64,000 nt of DNA, taken from Streptomyces sp. DT2A-34 (lineage in GTDB: Bacteria; Actinomycetota; Actinomycetes; Streptomycetales; Streptomycetaceae). The stretch lies in assembly GCF_030499515.1 (NCBI RefSeq), contig NZ_JASTWJ010000001.1, forward strand, positions 5,746,001 through 5,810,000, written 5' to 3'. This document shows positions 9,024-17,317 of the stretch, in pieces (the stretch's first letter is position 1; the number at the start of each line of letters is the position of its first letter). Under the pieces are notes generated by a model that was not told where the DNA came from, made no database searches, and saw nothing but the letters and a program-made list of their open reading frames with translations. Position numbers and translations under genes: made by a program.

Positions 9024-9419
9024 CTACCTGCCGAGGACGATGGTGTTGTTGCAGCCCTGGCTTGAGCCGAGGTTGGTGGTCTGCGAGCCGGGCGAGCCCT
9101 CACCGTTGGACCGGTTGCCTTCCCGGCCGTTCTGGAACCCGTACTGGCCCTGTACGTCGACGTTCTCTTCGGTCGTCGTGCATGAGGTGCTCTGGGCGAT
9201 GAAGACCGTCCTGCTCTCTTTGCTGTCGCGCTTCTGTCCGTGCTTGTGCCCGTGCTTGTGCCCGTGCTTGTGCCCGTGCTTGTGTCCCTGCTTGTGCTCC
9301 TGCTTGTGTCCCTGCTTGTGTCCGTGCCCCTGCCCGTCGGCGTAGGCGGTGCCGGCGCCGAGGAAGCCGATGGCGCCGAGGAGGACGGCCACGACAGCGG
9401 TCTTGCGAGGCTTGCGCAT
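9024..9419 (-). CDS. Secreted His/Lys-rich tandem-repeat protein
   Basis: 131 residues. A signal peptide (RKPRKTAVVAVLLGAIGFLG, cleaved near AYA) is followed by about ten GHKH/GHKQ/EHKQ tetrapeptides at residues 30-70. The C-terminal 55 residues are Asn/Gly/Ser-rich with two cysteines (TSCTTT and SQGCNNTIV) that could form one disulfide. The ATG at 9419 has GGAGAAG upstream. The His repeats would bind Ni, Cu or Zn, so extracellular metal binding is a reasonable inference; I know of no characterised homologue. The repeat length may vary between strains because the DNA is a 12-bp tandem array. Confidence 0.75.
   Translation of the reverse strand: MRKPRKTAVVAVLLGAIGFLGAGTAYADGQGHGHKQGHKQEHKQGHKHGHKHGHKHGHKHGQKRDSKESRTVFIAQSTSCTTTEENVDVQGQYGFQNGREGNRSNGEGSPGSQTTNLGSSQGCNNTIVLGR
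9232..9324. repeat. 12-bp tandem array inside the His-rich gene
   Basis: On the + strand, units of TGCCCGTGCTTG recur with small changes (TGTCCCTGCTTG, TGCTCCTGCTTG). They encode the GHKH/GHKQ repeats and have the purity expected of a recent slippage expansion. Confidence 0.85.
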
Positions 9420-9819
9420 GTCTTCTCCGAGCGTTGAAGCGGACGCGTACGCGATCCGCCACGTCATAAGGTGACGAGAGGTTAATGCGCAAATGTCTGA
9501 TATATGCTCGTCGGCACGCCGGATCGTCTGACCGACGAGCAGGGCTGTAGGCCCCACGGTCGGCCCAAGTCCCCTGTACGGCCAAGGCATTACGAAGCCG
9601 AACGCGGGCATGGGCGCTCCGCGCAGAACCACCCGTGTGGCCGCGCCGCGAACGCGAGGCGGCCCAGACTCCTCACCGCCGACCTGGGGCGCCGACGAAA
9701 CTCCCGTGCGGCGTCGACGAGTTCGTCACGACCGCGCATCTCGACGACGTCACGCGCTTCGGGCCATCGCTCAGGTGGTCCCGTAGTCGCACCTTCTGTA
9801 ACCGTTCCAGTTCGGACCG

Positions 9820-9885
9820 TTGACACCCCACCCGCTTCCCTTTAACGTCGCGCCAGCATTTCGAACATGTGACTATATTTCGAAC
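9820..9885 (+). promoter_or_regulatory. Candidate promoter and direct-repeat operator upstream of the sugar-binding lipoprotein gene
   Basis: The 790 bp from 9420 to 10210 hold no convincing gene. Within them a TTGACA at 9820-9825 is followed after 17 bp by TAACGT at 9843-9848, an acceptable housekeeping promoter. Just downstream the 9-mer ATTTCGAAC occurs twice in direct orientation (9858-9866 and 9877-9885, 19-bp period, two helical turns) in an unusually AT-rich segment. This would suit a repressor binding on one face over the start of transcription. The distance to the start codon (about 330 bp) is long. Confidence 0.4.
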
Positions 9886-10210
9886 GTTGAAAGTGCGAAT
9901 GCCCTGTGCGTTGCCGGAATCAGCACGCATGTGGTCGGAACGCGGCACCGCTTCGAACTTTGTGCCGGGCCGACCCGACCCTGACGACCGCGGCGGCCAT
10001 GTGCGGATCCACGAGGGCGCCGAGCTCCTCCGTCACGGCGCACGGCCCGGTCTGAAGTTCGGTCTGTCCAGGGCGCCCAGGAACGGGTGCGGGGGCGTCC
10101 CACTCGTTCTCGACCTGCCTGCCGACTGCCCGGCCCGCTCCACCGCTTCCCCTCGACGTCTGACACGCCGTCATCCCCTCAACGACGAGAAGGACAAGGA
10201 ACAAATCGCC

Positions 10211-11296
10211 ATGTTCAATCGAAGAACCGTCCTCGCCGGAGGCGCCTCCCTCGCCCTCACCCTGTCCGCCTGCGGTAAGGACAGTGAGGGCGGCTCTGCG
10301 GGCAGCTCCGGGGGCGGTACCGTCGGCATCGCCATGCCGACCCGGTCCTCCGAGCGCTGGCTCACCGACGGCAAGAGCGTCGTCGAGGGCCTCAAGGCCA
10401 GGGGGTACAAGACCAAGCTGGTCTACGGCGACGACGACCCGAAAGCCCAGGTCTCACAGATCGCGAAACTGATCCAGCAGGGCGTCGACGCCCTGATCAT
10501 CGCGGCCATCGACAACAAGTCGCTGAATGGCGTGCTGCAAAAGGCCGCCGACGCGGACATTCCGGTGATCTCCTACGACCGGCTCATCCTCGGCACCAAG
10601 AACGTCGACTACTACGTTTCCTTCGACAACGAGATGGTCGGCATGATCCAGGCCCACTACATCGTCGACAAGCTCGGCCTGGAGGACGGCAAAGGCCCGT
10701 TCAACATCGAGTTGTTCGCCGGTTCTCCCGACGACAACAACACCAAATACTTCTTCGACGGTTCGATGACGCACCTGCAGCCGTTTCTGGACAGCAGGCA
10801 GTTGGTCGTCCGGTCCGGCGAGATCGCGCTCAACCAGATCACCACCCCTCGCTGGGACGGGCCCACCGCGCAAAAACGCATGAGCGGCATCCTCACCAAG
10901 TGGTACCGCAGTGAGCGGGTCGACGCGGTCCTGTCGCCGTACGACGGCATCTCGAGGGGCGTCCTGTCCGCGCTGAAGTCGGGCGGCTACGGCTCCGACA
11001 TCAAGCCCCTCCCAGTCATCACTGGTCAGGACGCCGAACTGGCGTCGGTGAAGTCAATCATCGCGGGGCAGCAGTCGCAGACCGTCTACAAGGACGTCCG
11101 TCGGCTCGCCGAGGCCGCCACAATCATGGTCGACGACATACTCAACGGCAGGGTGCCGTGGGTAGACGACTCCGTGGGTTACAAGAACGGCGTCAAGGCG
11201 GTGCCCGCCGTCCTGCTGCAGCCCACGAGCGTCGACAAGACCAATTACGACACCCTTGTCACGGACGGCTACTTCACCGCCGACGAGCTCAAGTAG
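10211..11296 (+). CDS. ChvE-like sugar-binding lipoprotein (orphan ABC solute-binding protein)
   Basis: 361 residues. The signal sequence ends in the lipobox LTLSAC at about residues 18-23, so it is a membrane-anchored lipoprotein. The mature part is a type I periplasmic-binding fold: GTVGIAMPTRSSERW, then ALIIAAIDNKSLNGVL, IPVISYDRLIL and DGISRGVLSALKSGG, as in the ChvE/XylF/multiple-monosaccharide group. The ATG at 10211 has AAGGA upstream. The ATPase and permease genes (mmsA/mmsB type) that normally follow are absent; a response-regulator relic comes next instead. It must share a distant transporter or act as a sensor. Confidence 0.9.
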   Translation: MFNRRTVLAGGASLALTLSACGKDSEGGSAGSSGGGTVGIAMPTRSSERWLTDGKSVVEGLKARGYKTKLVYGDDDPKAQVSQIAKLIQQGVDALIIAAIDNKSLNGVLQKAADADIPVISYDRLILGTKNVDYYVSFDNEMVGMIQAHYIVDKLGLEDGKGPFNIELFAGSPDDNNTKYFFDGSMTHLQPFLDSRQLVVRSGEIALNQITTPRWDGPTAQKRMSGILTKWYRSERVDAVLSPYDGISRGVLSALKSGGYGSDIKPLPVITGQDAELASVKSIIAGQQSQTVYKDVRRLAEAATIMVDDILNGRVPWVDDSVGYKNGVKAVPAVLLQPTSVDKTNYDTLVTDGYFTADELK

Positions 11297-11407
11297 CGGC
11301 ACGGCCCCTGCACGACAACGCCTGCACGACGCTCGTCATGACACTGACACCCCCCTCCCAGCCGTGAGTTGCCGGCTTTCAGCGTGCCGAAGGTCGGCTT
11401 GAGGTAG

Positions 11408-11951
11408 TTGCGGATGATGCCTTCAGCCCGCTCGTACGACGACCAGGCGATGGTGCACGGCAGCTTCCGCGTCCTTGCCGACCACACGCCCGGCATGACC
11501 GCCGCGGGTGAGGCCGCGGATGGAGCAGAGGCCGTGGAACTCGCCCGCCGTGAACGGCCGGACACCGTGCTGCTGGACGTACGCATGCCGAAACCGAACG
11601 GCATCGAGGCGACCCGGCAGACCTGCTCGGCCCCGGCCCTGGCCGGCGTCCGCGTCCTTATCCTCACCACCTTCGGCTTGGACGAGTACGTGTACGCCGC
11701 CCTGCGCGCGGGAGCCGCGGGCTTTCTGCTGAAGGACAACCCCGCCGACCGACGTCCTCACCGCCATCGCGGCTGTCACCGAGGGGGCGAGGCACTGCTC
11801 GCCCCCTCGGTGACCCGCCGCCTGATCGCCGGGTTCGCCCGCCGCCCAGAGCCGACGCGACCGCCGAGCAGCTCGCTGGACGCGATGACCAACGCCAGCC
11901 GGAAGTGCTCGGTCTGATCGCCTGCGGCCTGTCCAACACAGAGATCGTTAG
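11408..11951 (+). pseudogene. Truncated, frameshifted NarL/LuxR response regulator
   Basis: A receiver domain is recognisable: DDQAMVHGSFRVLADHTPGM, the phosphoacceptor region VLLDVRMP, the switch Thr in ILTTFG, and AAGFLLKD with the conserved Lys. After the Lys the frame shifts, and it shifts again before EVLGLIACGLSNTEIV, the start of the LuxR helix-turn-helix. The reading then stops abruptly at about 11951, inside the recognition region, where the 3' end of the next minus-strand gene begins. The lead-in before DDQAM is also abnormal. It is a relic cut by the event that brought in the neighbouring segment. Confidence 0.8.
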
Positions 11952-12283
11952 GGCAGGTCGCGGCGGACCAACGCCTGAGCGAACGGTTCTCCGGTGGCCC
12001 GGGCGTAGGCCATCCGCTCGCGCACCTCGCTGAGGGTGCGTGGGCGGTAACCGGGGCCGCCGCAACAGCTCTTGTGGAAGCGCACACCGGCGTGCAGCAG
12101 CACGGAGAGGGTGCGCCAGGCGGCGGTGTCCCGCCTCTTGGGTGCCGCGAAAGCGGAGCCGACGTGGATCAGTGGTTCGGCGCAGCGTGGACAGACCCGG
12201 TCGTGGTCGTGGTAGCCGGCGTAGGGCTGCTTGTACGAGGCCCGGCAGGGCAGGCAAACGTACGAGGTCTTGGCATGAGCCAT
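11948..12283 (-). CDS. Zinc-ribbon-like conserved hypothetical protein
   Basis: 111 residues starting MAHAKTSYVCLPCRASYKQ. Two CxxC knuckles (CLPC near residue 10 and CPRC near 33) form a likely zinc ribbon, followed by a helical domain with FHKSCCGGPGYRPRT. Close relatives are common in Streptomyces and are often labelled deoxyxylulose-5-phosphate synthase in databases; nothing in this sequence supports that enzyme. Function unknown, possibly nucleic-acid binding. Its 3' end marks the point where the upstream response regulator is truncated. Confidence 0.8.
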   Translation of the reverse strand: MAHAKTSYVCLPCRASYKQPYAGYHDHDRVCPRCAEPLIHVGSAFAAPKRRDTAAWRTLSVLLHAGVRFHKSCCGGPGYRPRTLSEVRERMAYARATGEPFAQALVRRDLP

Positions 12284-12387
12284 GCGGGAAGGGTAGAGCC
12301 ACCACAGGGTCGGGCTCGACAGATTTCCGGCAGGCTGCGCAGGCTCTTCAGCAAAGGCGGGGCGGCGACGGCCGACCGTACTTGCTT

Positions 12388-12579
12388 CTACTCGCGGCCG
12401 CGGAGTTCTGCGTCGACGGCGTCAACAGCAGCCCCGGCGGCCAGCTCGCTGATCTCCCTGGGGACCTCGCGCTCGTCGTACACGAAGAGTCTTGCGTCGA
12501 CGACTTGGGTCTTCGGTTGCCAGCCGAGACGACGGCCCGCCTCGCGTGCAGCGCGACGGACGTCCTTCAGTTCGCCCAT
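12388..12579 (-). pseudogene. C-terminal fragment of a conserved hypothetical protein
   Basis: 63 residues (MGELKDVRRAAREAGRRLGW onward) that match the C-terminal half of the 115-residue protein encoded at 63609-63956. The similarity begins exactly at an internal Met-Gly-Glu-Leu; the N-terminal 47 residues are missing and the upstream DNA is the att-flanking repeat. An AGAGGAG ribosome site precedes the ATG, so the fragment may still be translated. No known family function. Confidence 0.6.
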
Positions 12580-12600
12580 CTCCTCTCCGGGCGGGGGATG

Positions 12601-12735
12601 CGGGGCGCGGCCGCGCGGTGCTGTTTCCCCTGGTCAAAACGGCACGGCGGGCCACTTGATCCGGCTCATGCCGCCCTGTATCGGGCCGTCCGCTCACGCA
12701 TCGCTTACGCGCTGCTGGCTGCTGAGCAGCGCGTG
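12601..12735. repeat. att-flanking repeat, copy without a tRNA fragment
   Basis: Shares GGTGCTGTTTCCCCTGGTCA and the arm motif TCCGCTCACGCA (12689-12700) with the right flanks of att1 (about 13930-14060) and att3 (about 21195-21310). The 43-bp tRNA core is absent, so it looks like a leftover half-site from an earlier insertion or a recombination. Confidence 0.65.
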
Positions 12736-12736
12736 G

Positions 12737-13303
12737 TCAGATCTGGCCGAGGTCGATCTCCACGGGGAAGGGGGCCGCTACCTTGAGGACGCCGGTAAAC
12801 ACGTCTCCGTCCCGGTAGGTCTTCGTCGCGGGGTCGAGAACGTAGGTGTACACGAGAGGAACGCCTGTCGCGGCCTGCTCGATCCGCCAGTAGAAGCCGA
12901 TGCCTGCCTTGGCGTACTGGTCGACCTTCACGATCCGGTCGGTGGTCTCCGAGCCTGGCGACACCACCTCCGCGACCAGCAGCACGTGCTCAGGACGGGT
13001 GGGGGTGATGTCGATCGCGTCTGCGCGGTACACGACGACGTCTGGGCGGCGATTGGTGAGCGGGACATCCTGAAGCCGGACGTCGAAGTCAGTGTCGGCG
13101 TTCCACTCCGGGCCCGCGGCGGCATCCAGGGCGTTCGCCAGAATCCGAGCCAGCCGGTTGTGCCGCTTGGACACACTCGGACTCACCACGACCATCCCGT
13201 CCACGATCTCGATACCGGCGCACTGCTCCTCGGACCAGGACTCGTACTCCTCCGCCGTGATCTGCTCATGCATCCACGCCGGGGCCACCATCTCGGCCGT
13301 CAT
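12737..13303 (-). CDS. Uma2-family endonuclease-like protein
   Basis: 188 residues starting MTAEMVAPAWMHEQIT with GGGAGG upstream. The PD-(D/E)XK core is visible: GIEIVDGMVVVSPSVSKRHN early, then RRPDVVVYRADAIDITP with the catalytic Asp, and LVAEVVSPGSETTDR with the Glu. DUF820/Uma2 proteins are common in actinomycetes and cyanobacteria, often near mobile DNA; their biological role is uncertain despite the nuclease fold. It lies between the att-flanking repeat and the first integrase relic. Confidence 0.85.
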   Translation of the reverse strand: MTAEMVAPAWMHEQITAEEYESWSEEQCAGIEIVDGMVVVSPSVSKRHNRLARILANALDAAAGPEWNADTDFDVRLQDVPLTNRRPDVVVYRADAIDITPTRPEHVLLVAEVVSPGSETTDRIVKVDQYAKAGIGFYWRIEQAATGVPLVYTYVLDPATKTYRDGDVFTGVLKVAAPFPVEIDLGQI

Positions 13304-13469
13304 GAAGCACCTCCCGGACGCTGTGCTGCGGGCCCGATCCCACTGGATCGAGCGTACTGTCTGCCACCCGTCCGGCACGCTGATCTCGCTCACGCCCCCT
13401 TCCCGTCGCCGGCATCCGACCAGCGAGCCCACGCCAGTGAGGAGCCAGCGTGGTGGACTCGTCACCAGG

Positions 13470-13908
13470 GATCGGAAAACTTCGTCATGGCGCCGCGACG
13501 CCGGCCCGCGCGGCTGGCGCCGACCTGAAGGACATCCAGGAGATGCTCGCCACTCCTCGATCACCATCACAGCCGACACGTACACGAGCCTGTTTCCCGA
13601 GGCTGACCTGGCGATAGCCGTGGCCGTGGCCCAGCTCGTACCGCGCGCACGCGCTGTCTCGGGGAACACGGTCCCTGAAGCGGAGGCTCAGCCCAACAAC
13701 AGGGAGAATCCCGGCCCGGACTCCGTGCCGAATGATGCTGATCGATTGGGAGAAATTCGGGAGATCAACTCCCCATCCGCTCACGCAAACGGCCCCGGAC
13801 GAGACGTCCGAGGCCGAGTAGGAGCCCTCCCTGAGGGAGGAACCCCAGGTCAGAGCAATAACGCGTGGTGCCCCCGGCAGGATTCGAACCTGCGACACCC
13901 GCTTTAGG
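13470..13908 (+). pseudogene. Tyrosine integrase relic 1 (C-terminal end)
   Basis: Only the last part of an integrase survives. KLRHGAATPARAAGADLKDI carries the conserved RH box but is followed by a frame break. It then resumes as SSITITADTYTSLFPEADLA with the catalytic Tyr and runs for a further 95 residues to a stop inside the tRNA-derived att1 core, ending CPRQDSNLRHPL. Running the int 3' end into the attachment core is typical of actinomycete integrative elements. The N-terminal 300 or so residues are gone. Confidence 0.8.
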
Positions 13909-14037
13909 AGTGGGATCGAATCCTTGCCGGGTAGTGCCGGAGGCTGCCGCGCGGGGCTGTTGCACCTGGTCAGCGCCACGCCGCCTCGTGCTCAATCCTG
14001 CTCGTCGACACCTCGTGCCGGACTGTCCGCTCACGCA
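13776..14037. other. attP-like arrangement around att1
   Basis: The 12-mer TCCGCTCACGCA occurs in the same orientation on both sides of the att1 core, at 13776-13787 and 14026-14037. In addition the T-arm part of the core (CCCGGCAGGATTCGA) is echoed in inverted form just past the core, as TCGAATCCTTGCCGGG near 13916-13931. Direct arm repeats plus an inverted core pair are what a tyrosine integrase with an arm-binding domain would need. Confidence 0.55.
13868..13910 (-). other. att1: 3' half of tRNA-Arg(CCT), attachment-site core
   Basis: Read on the minus strand, the 43 bp give an anticodon loop with CCT, the 3' anticodon stem, a T-arm (GCAGG, TTCGAAT, CCTGC) and the 3' acceptor strand GGGGGCA. 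The 5' half of a tRNA does not follow at 13911, so this is a site relic and not a functional tRNA gene. Confidence 0.85.
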
Positions 14038-14121
14038 TCGCTCACGCGCCCGGAATGCTTCTCGCTCAAGGCGGAGCGGGCACTGGTGCACGCGAGTCCA
14101 GCAAGATCTACGAGGAGCTGG

Positions 14122-14382
14122 TTAGCAGCGCTGACGCAGCTGTTGGACCACCGGCACCACGGCCAAACAGAGCAGCGCGGTTCCTCCGAACGCCGCACCT
14201 GCCGAGAGCAGGGCCGCGGAAGCCGGGGTGCCGTCGAGGGTCTTGAGGAATCCGACGCATACCGCGACAAGGGCAGAGAACAGCACCATGACCAGCAGCC
14301 AGGGAATCCAGGCACTGTTCACGGGCTCGGAGGCCGACACGGGAGGGGTTGTCGGAGCGGACGATTGGTGCCGGGTGTTCAC
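14122..14382 (-). CDS. Small two-span membrane protein, last gene of the methyltransferase operon
   Basis: 86 residues with two hydrophobic segments (WIPWLLVMVLFSALVAVCVG and a second around ALLSAGAAFGGTALLCLAVV). Its GTG start overlaps the methyltransferase stop by four bases (GTGA), so translation is coupled. A protein of similar size and design sits at the equivalent distance from att3 (21345-21569). No family recognised; a membrane component of the methyltransferase system is possible, inferred from coupling only. Confidence 0.6.
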   Translation of the reverse strand: MNTRHQSSAPTTPPVSASEPVNSAWIPWLLVMVLFSALVAVCVGFLKTLDGTPASAALLSAGAAFGGTALLCLAVVPVVQQLRQRC

Positions 14383-16403
14383 AGCGACGCTTCTTTCTCG
14401 AATCGGCGGCGAGGGAAGGTGGCAGGAGCGGGTTCGGTAGACGGGCCCAGCAGCGCACCGGCCAGGGCGATGCGGGTGCGTCGCGCTGAGGCAGCGGCAG
14501 CCAGATGCGCGCGGTCCAGCTCGTCAAGGCCGTTCAGCGCGGCCACGATCTCCTGCTGCTCGGCCAGCTCCGGCAGTGGAATCCGCAGCGACCCGAGGGA
14601 TTCGGACCGGAGCGACGGGGCAGCGGTGGCGGCGGCCCGGTCCCGTATCCAGGCGACGGACTCGTCCAGGCACAGGTAGTGGAGCAGGTACTCCGGCAGC
14701 ACCCGGTCCTTTTGCGCCTCGGGCACACGGAGCCGGATGACATTGGGGCTCATCAACCAGCCGGCCTGATGCTGCTGCACCAGTGCCGGCGGAACGATCG
14801 CACCGGAGCGGACACACACGATGTCCTTGTGCCGCAGCTCGAAGTTCCTCAGCCGACGGGCAGTCTCCTCTGCCACCCGCTCGTCTTCCTCGTCAGTGAT
14901 GCGCCGGTCCTTCAGATGCCGTGGGAACACCACGGGAACCGGGCCGTGGGTGCTGCGCTGCTTCTTGCCGAGCTTGGAATAGGACGGTCCGGCCTGGATC
15001 TCGCACAGTGAGTCGAGGCTGGCCACGCAGGCCGGCTGGTTCCTCCGCAGCAGCGGTCCACGGTCCCCGACGAACGGCAGCTGAGCAGCGCGGTCCTGTA
15101 TGTCCCGTAGGTGCTCTTCGGTATCGCGCAGCCGCTCCCAGGCGGACACGAGTTCGTGCTCGGTGCCCTCCCCTCCATCGCTCCGGCGTTCGACATGGTC
15201 AAGAGGGTTGAGGGAGTAGTCGCTGCGCCGCAGTGCTTCCCGAGATACCAGGGCGGCGGGTACGTGCGGCTCCTCGGTCGTCGTCCCGCGGGAAGGTGCG
15301 GCCCCTCCCGCGTTCCTGCGGGCGCGGTAGGCGGCGAGGAGAGATTCGGCGTCCAGGGCGCTGAGAACCCGGCGTGCTCCGTTCTTCGCTCCCATGTGTC
15401 GTGCGTCGAGAAACAGTGTGCTGTTGCACGGGTTACCGGGGTGGCGCAGTATCCACACGGAGACCGGTACGGCGGTGCCGGTGAACAACTGGGCTGGCAG
15501 GGCGACGACACAGTCGACGACTCCGCTCTCCACCAGATTCCGCCGAATGGTCTGCTCGGCCTTGTGACCGGAGTTGCCTGCCTTGTTGGGCATGATGATC
15601 CCGGCTCGGCCCCGCTCGCGCAGCTTCGCCAGGCAGTGTTGGACCCAGGCAAGGTTGTCGTTGTCGAGCGGCGGAGCCCCGTACTCCCACTGCCCCTCGT
15701 GGCGCTCTCCGCGGCCGGGATCGCTCATGTTGAACGGTGGGTTGGTGAGCACGATGTCGAACGACTCCAGCGGAGCCCGCCCCGGACCGTCGTGCCAAGG
15801 GGGTGTGCGCTTGAGGTCAAGGGCAGGGGAGACGCCATGAAGAAGGAGATTCATGGTCGCCAGTCGCCATGTGTCGGCGCGCCGGGTCTCGCCGTACGTC
15901 CGCAGCGTCTCATTGCGAGGCAGACCATCCTCGTCCAAGGCGCAGGCGGCCGTGGCCTCGATGAGAAATCCTCCGTCACGGGCGTACGGGTCGTAGACGG
16001 ATTCCGGTTCCCCTGGACCGAACTCCGAGCAGGCCAGCCGTGTCATCAGCCGGACCACAGGGCGAGGAGTGAAGAACTCGCCGCTGCCCAGCGCGGCTTG
16101 TTGTTCGTACTCGTCGAGGATGAGCCCGAACACGTCCTCGGTGAGGCGGCTCATCGCGTCCACGACGTTGCGAAGGTCCCGAGCGGTCCGCGGCTCCAGG
16201 CGACCCAACGCCTCCTGCATGCTCGAATGGACGCCGAGGCCACGCATGTCCTCGTCGGCCGCACGGCCGACGTCCCGGAGCAACTGGACTGCATCGTCGA
16301 GACCATTGAGGACGTGGGCGCGGGCGGCCAATGTGTCGAAGCGGTCCGGGGCGGCGCCGCGGAGATAGTGGAGGCAGAGCAGCAGGTTCAGATAGTCGAG
16401 CAC
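14379..16403 (-). CDS. N6-adenine DNA methyltransferase fused to a type I specificity-like domain
   Basis: 674 residues from a GTG that overlaps the preceding HTH gene by 16 bp. Residues about 70-420 form a HsdM-type methylase: SGEFFTPRPVVRLMTRLA, SAM motif SVYDPYARDGGFLIEATA, and the catalytic motif IV NPPFNMSDPGRGERHEGQWE. The last 250 residues carry one HsdS-like target-recognition half ending PLPELAEQQEIVAALNGLDE and coiled helix. With one recognition half per chain it would dimerise to read a split site. No HsdR-type translocase or other nuclease is encoded nearby, so it is either a solitary methylase or part of a defence system whose effector is unrecognised. Confidence 0.88.
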   Translation of the reverse strand: MLDYLNLLLCLHYLRGAAPDRFDTLAARAHVLNGLDDAVQLLRDVGRAADEDMRGLGVHSSMQEALGRLEPRTARDLRNVVDAMSRLTEDVFGLILDEYEQQAALGSGEFFTPRPVVRLMTRLACSEFGPGEPESVYDPYARDGGFLIEATAACALDEDGLPRNETLRTYGETRRADTWRLATMNLLLHGVSPALDLKRTPPWHDGPGRAPLESFDIVLTNPPFNMSDPGRGERHEGQWEYGAPPLDNDNLAWVQHCLAKLRERGRAGIIMPNKAGNSGHKAEQTIRRNLVESGVVDCVVALPAQLFTGTAVPVSVWILRHPGNPCNSTLFLDARHMGAKNGARRVLSALDAESLLAAYRARRNAGGAAPSRGTTTEEPHVPAALVSREALRRSDYSLNPLDHVERRSDGGEGTEHELVSAWERLRDTEEHLRDIQDRAAQLPFVGDRGPLLRRNQPACVASLDSLCEIQAGPSYSKLGKKQRSTHGPVPVVFPRHLKDRRITDEEDERVAEETARRLRNFELRHKDIVCVRSGAIVPPALVQQHQAGWLMSPNVIRLRVPEAQKDRVLPEYLLHYLCLDESVAWIRDRAAATAAPSLRSESLGSLRIPLPELAEQQEIVAALNGLDELDRAHLAAAASARRTRIALAGALLGPSTEPAPATFPRRRFEKEASL

Positions 16404-16825
16404 GCTGGCCGCCCCCGTACCCGGTCGATGAGGCTGCCCATCAGATCGGTTACGATCCGCCGGTTCTCGGGGCGGGGTTCATCGACAGCGCCGGTCGGCA
16501 TGCGGTAGGACGACCTCGTGCCGAGACGATGCTTCGCCGCGTCGGCTGGGGGCTTCCCGGCTTCTTCCCCCTTCCGGGCACGGTCCCCGTAGGTGGTGCC
16601 GACGGGCTCTCCTGCGACGAGCCGCCCAGACGGCACCGGCCGCCGGTCCAGCCAGTCCATGATTTCCGACCGCCGGAAGTAGTCCTGTCCGTTGGAGCGC
16701 TGTGGAGAGGGGAAGCCGGTCTCGTGTCTTTCCCAGGCCGTTACGGTCGGTCGGCTTACACCCGCGAGCGTGGCAATCTGTGCTCGTCCGAGCAACGGAT
16801 CCTCACCGGTCGGCGGATAAGGCAT
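16388..16825 (-). CDS. HTH protein heading the methyltransferase operon
   Basis: 145 residues. An N-terminal MerR/excisionase-type helix-turn-helix is clear: LGRAQIATLAGVSRPTVTAW followed by FPSPQRSNGQDYFRRSEIMD and WLDRR. The remainder is Arg/Pro-rich. In related Streptomyces methylases this HTH forms the N-terminus of the methylase itself; here it is a separate gene overlapping the methylase start. It may regulate the operon or assist DNA recognition. Confidence 0.75.
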   Translation of the reverse strand: MPYPPTGEDPLLGRAQIATLAGVSRPTVTAWERHETGFPSPQRSNGQDYFRRSEIMDWLDRRPVPSGRLVAGEPVGTTYGDRARKGEEAGKPPADAAKHRLGTRSSYRMPTGAVDEPRPENRRIVTDLMGSLIDRVRGRPACSTI

Positions 16826-17317
16826 GAGTGCGGGCCCCCTTCAACTGCGCCATGAGCAGTGGTCGATGAAGAGTGAGCCTAGAAGCGCGTGACTCTGCTG
16901 AACAACTGCGCACCTGGAGTGCGCAATCCGTCTTGGGTCGTCTGAACTCGGCCCGGTGACACGGGGCGTCGGCCCCGCGTCACCGTTCTAGCCGCCGTCT
17001 CAGGGGATTTGACTGCCGCGTTCGCCTGAAGAGGGTGTTGGGGTCGGCCTGTTCGCTCGCGCGTGGGGGCCGTCAGGGCTCCTCTTGCTGAACTGACTGC
17101 CTCCGTCGCTCTGTTGATCCCGGTGTAGGGACCCCGATGTGGATCCGGCGATCGCCGAGGCCGCACTCCGGCTCGTACCGCGCGGCTGGGCCCCTTGGCT
17201 ACTATCGACGATGGTAGACTGTGAGAAAATTGGAAAGTTAGAGAGTCGCAATTTGACTAAATCCTGGGTAGTCTGAGTAGCGAGGAAGACATGGAAGGTG
17301 AGAGTGGGAGGTCATCC
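16826..17317. other. Gap with a short integrase remnant and the TA promoter region
   Basis: No complete gene is visible. At 17136-17186 the + strand reads DVDPAIAEAALRLVPRG, which resembles the segment following the catalytic Tyr of the neighbouring integrase relics, so a fourth integrase remnant is likely. From about 17195 the DNA becomes AT-rich, with an imperfect palindrome (TACTATCGACGATGGTA, 17200-17216) upstream of the antitoxin gene that could be its operator. Confidence 0.45.

Noticed and set aside
9232..9324. 12-bp repeats as a CRISPR or regulatory array
   Set aside because: They are in frame inside a gene and encode GHKH/GHKQ; there are no spacers.
11948..12283. Deoxyxylulose-5-phosphate synthase, a label often given to such proteins
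   Set aside because: 111 residues with two CxxC knuckles; no thiamine-diphosphate motif or other feature of that enzyme.
13865..14125. Short frame starting MVPPAGFEPATPAL
   Set aside because: This is the well-known false protein read from the 3' half of a tRNA gene; the DNA is the att1 core.
14379..16403. A complete type I restriction-modification system
   Set aside because: No HsdR or other nuclease/translocase gene lies beside the methylase-specificity fusion.
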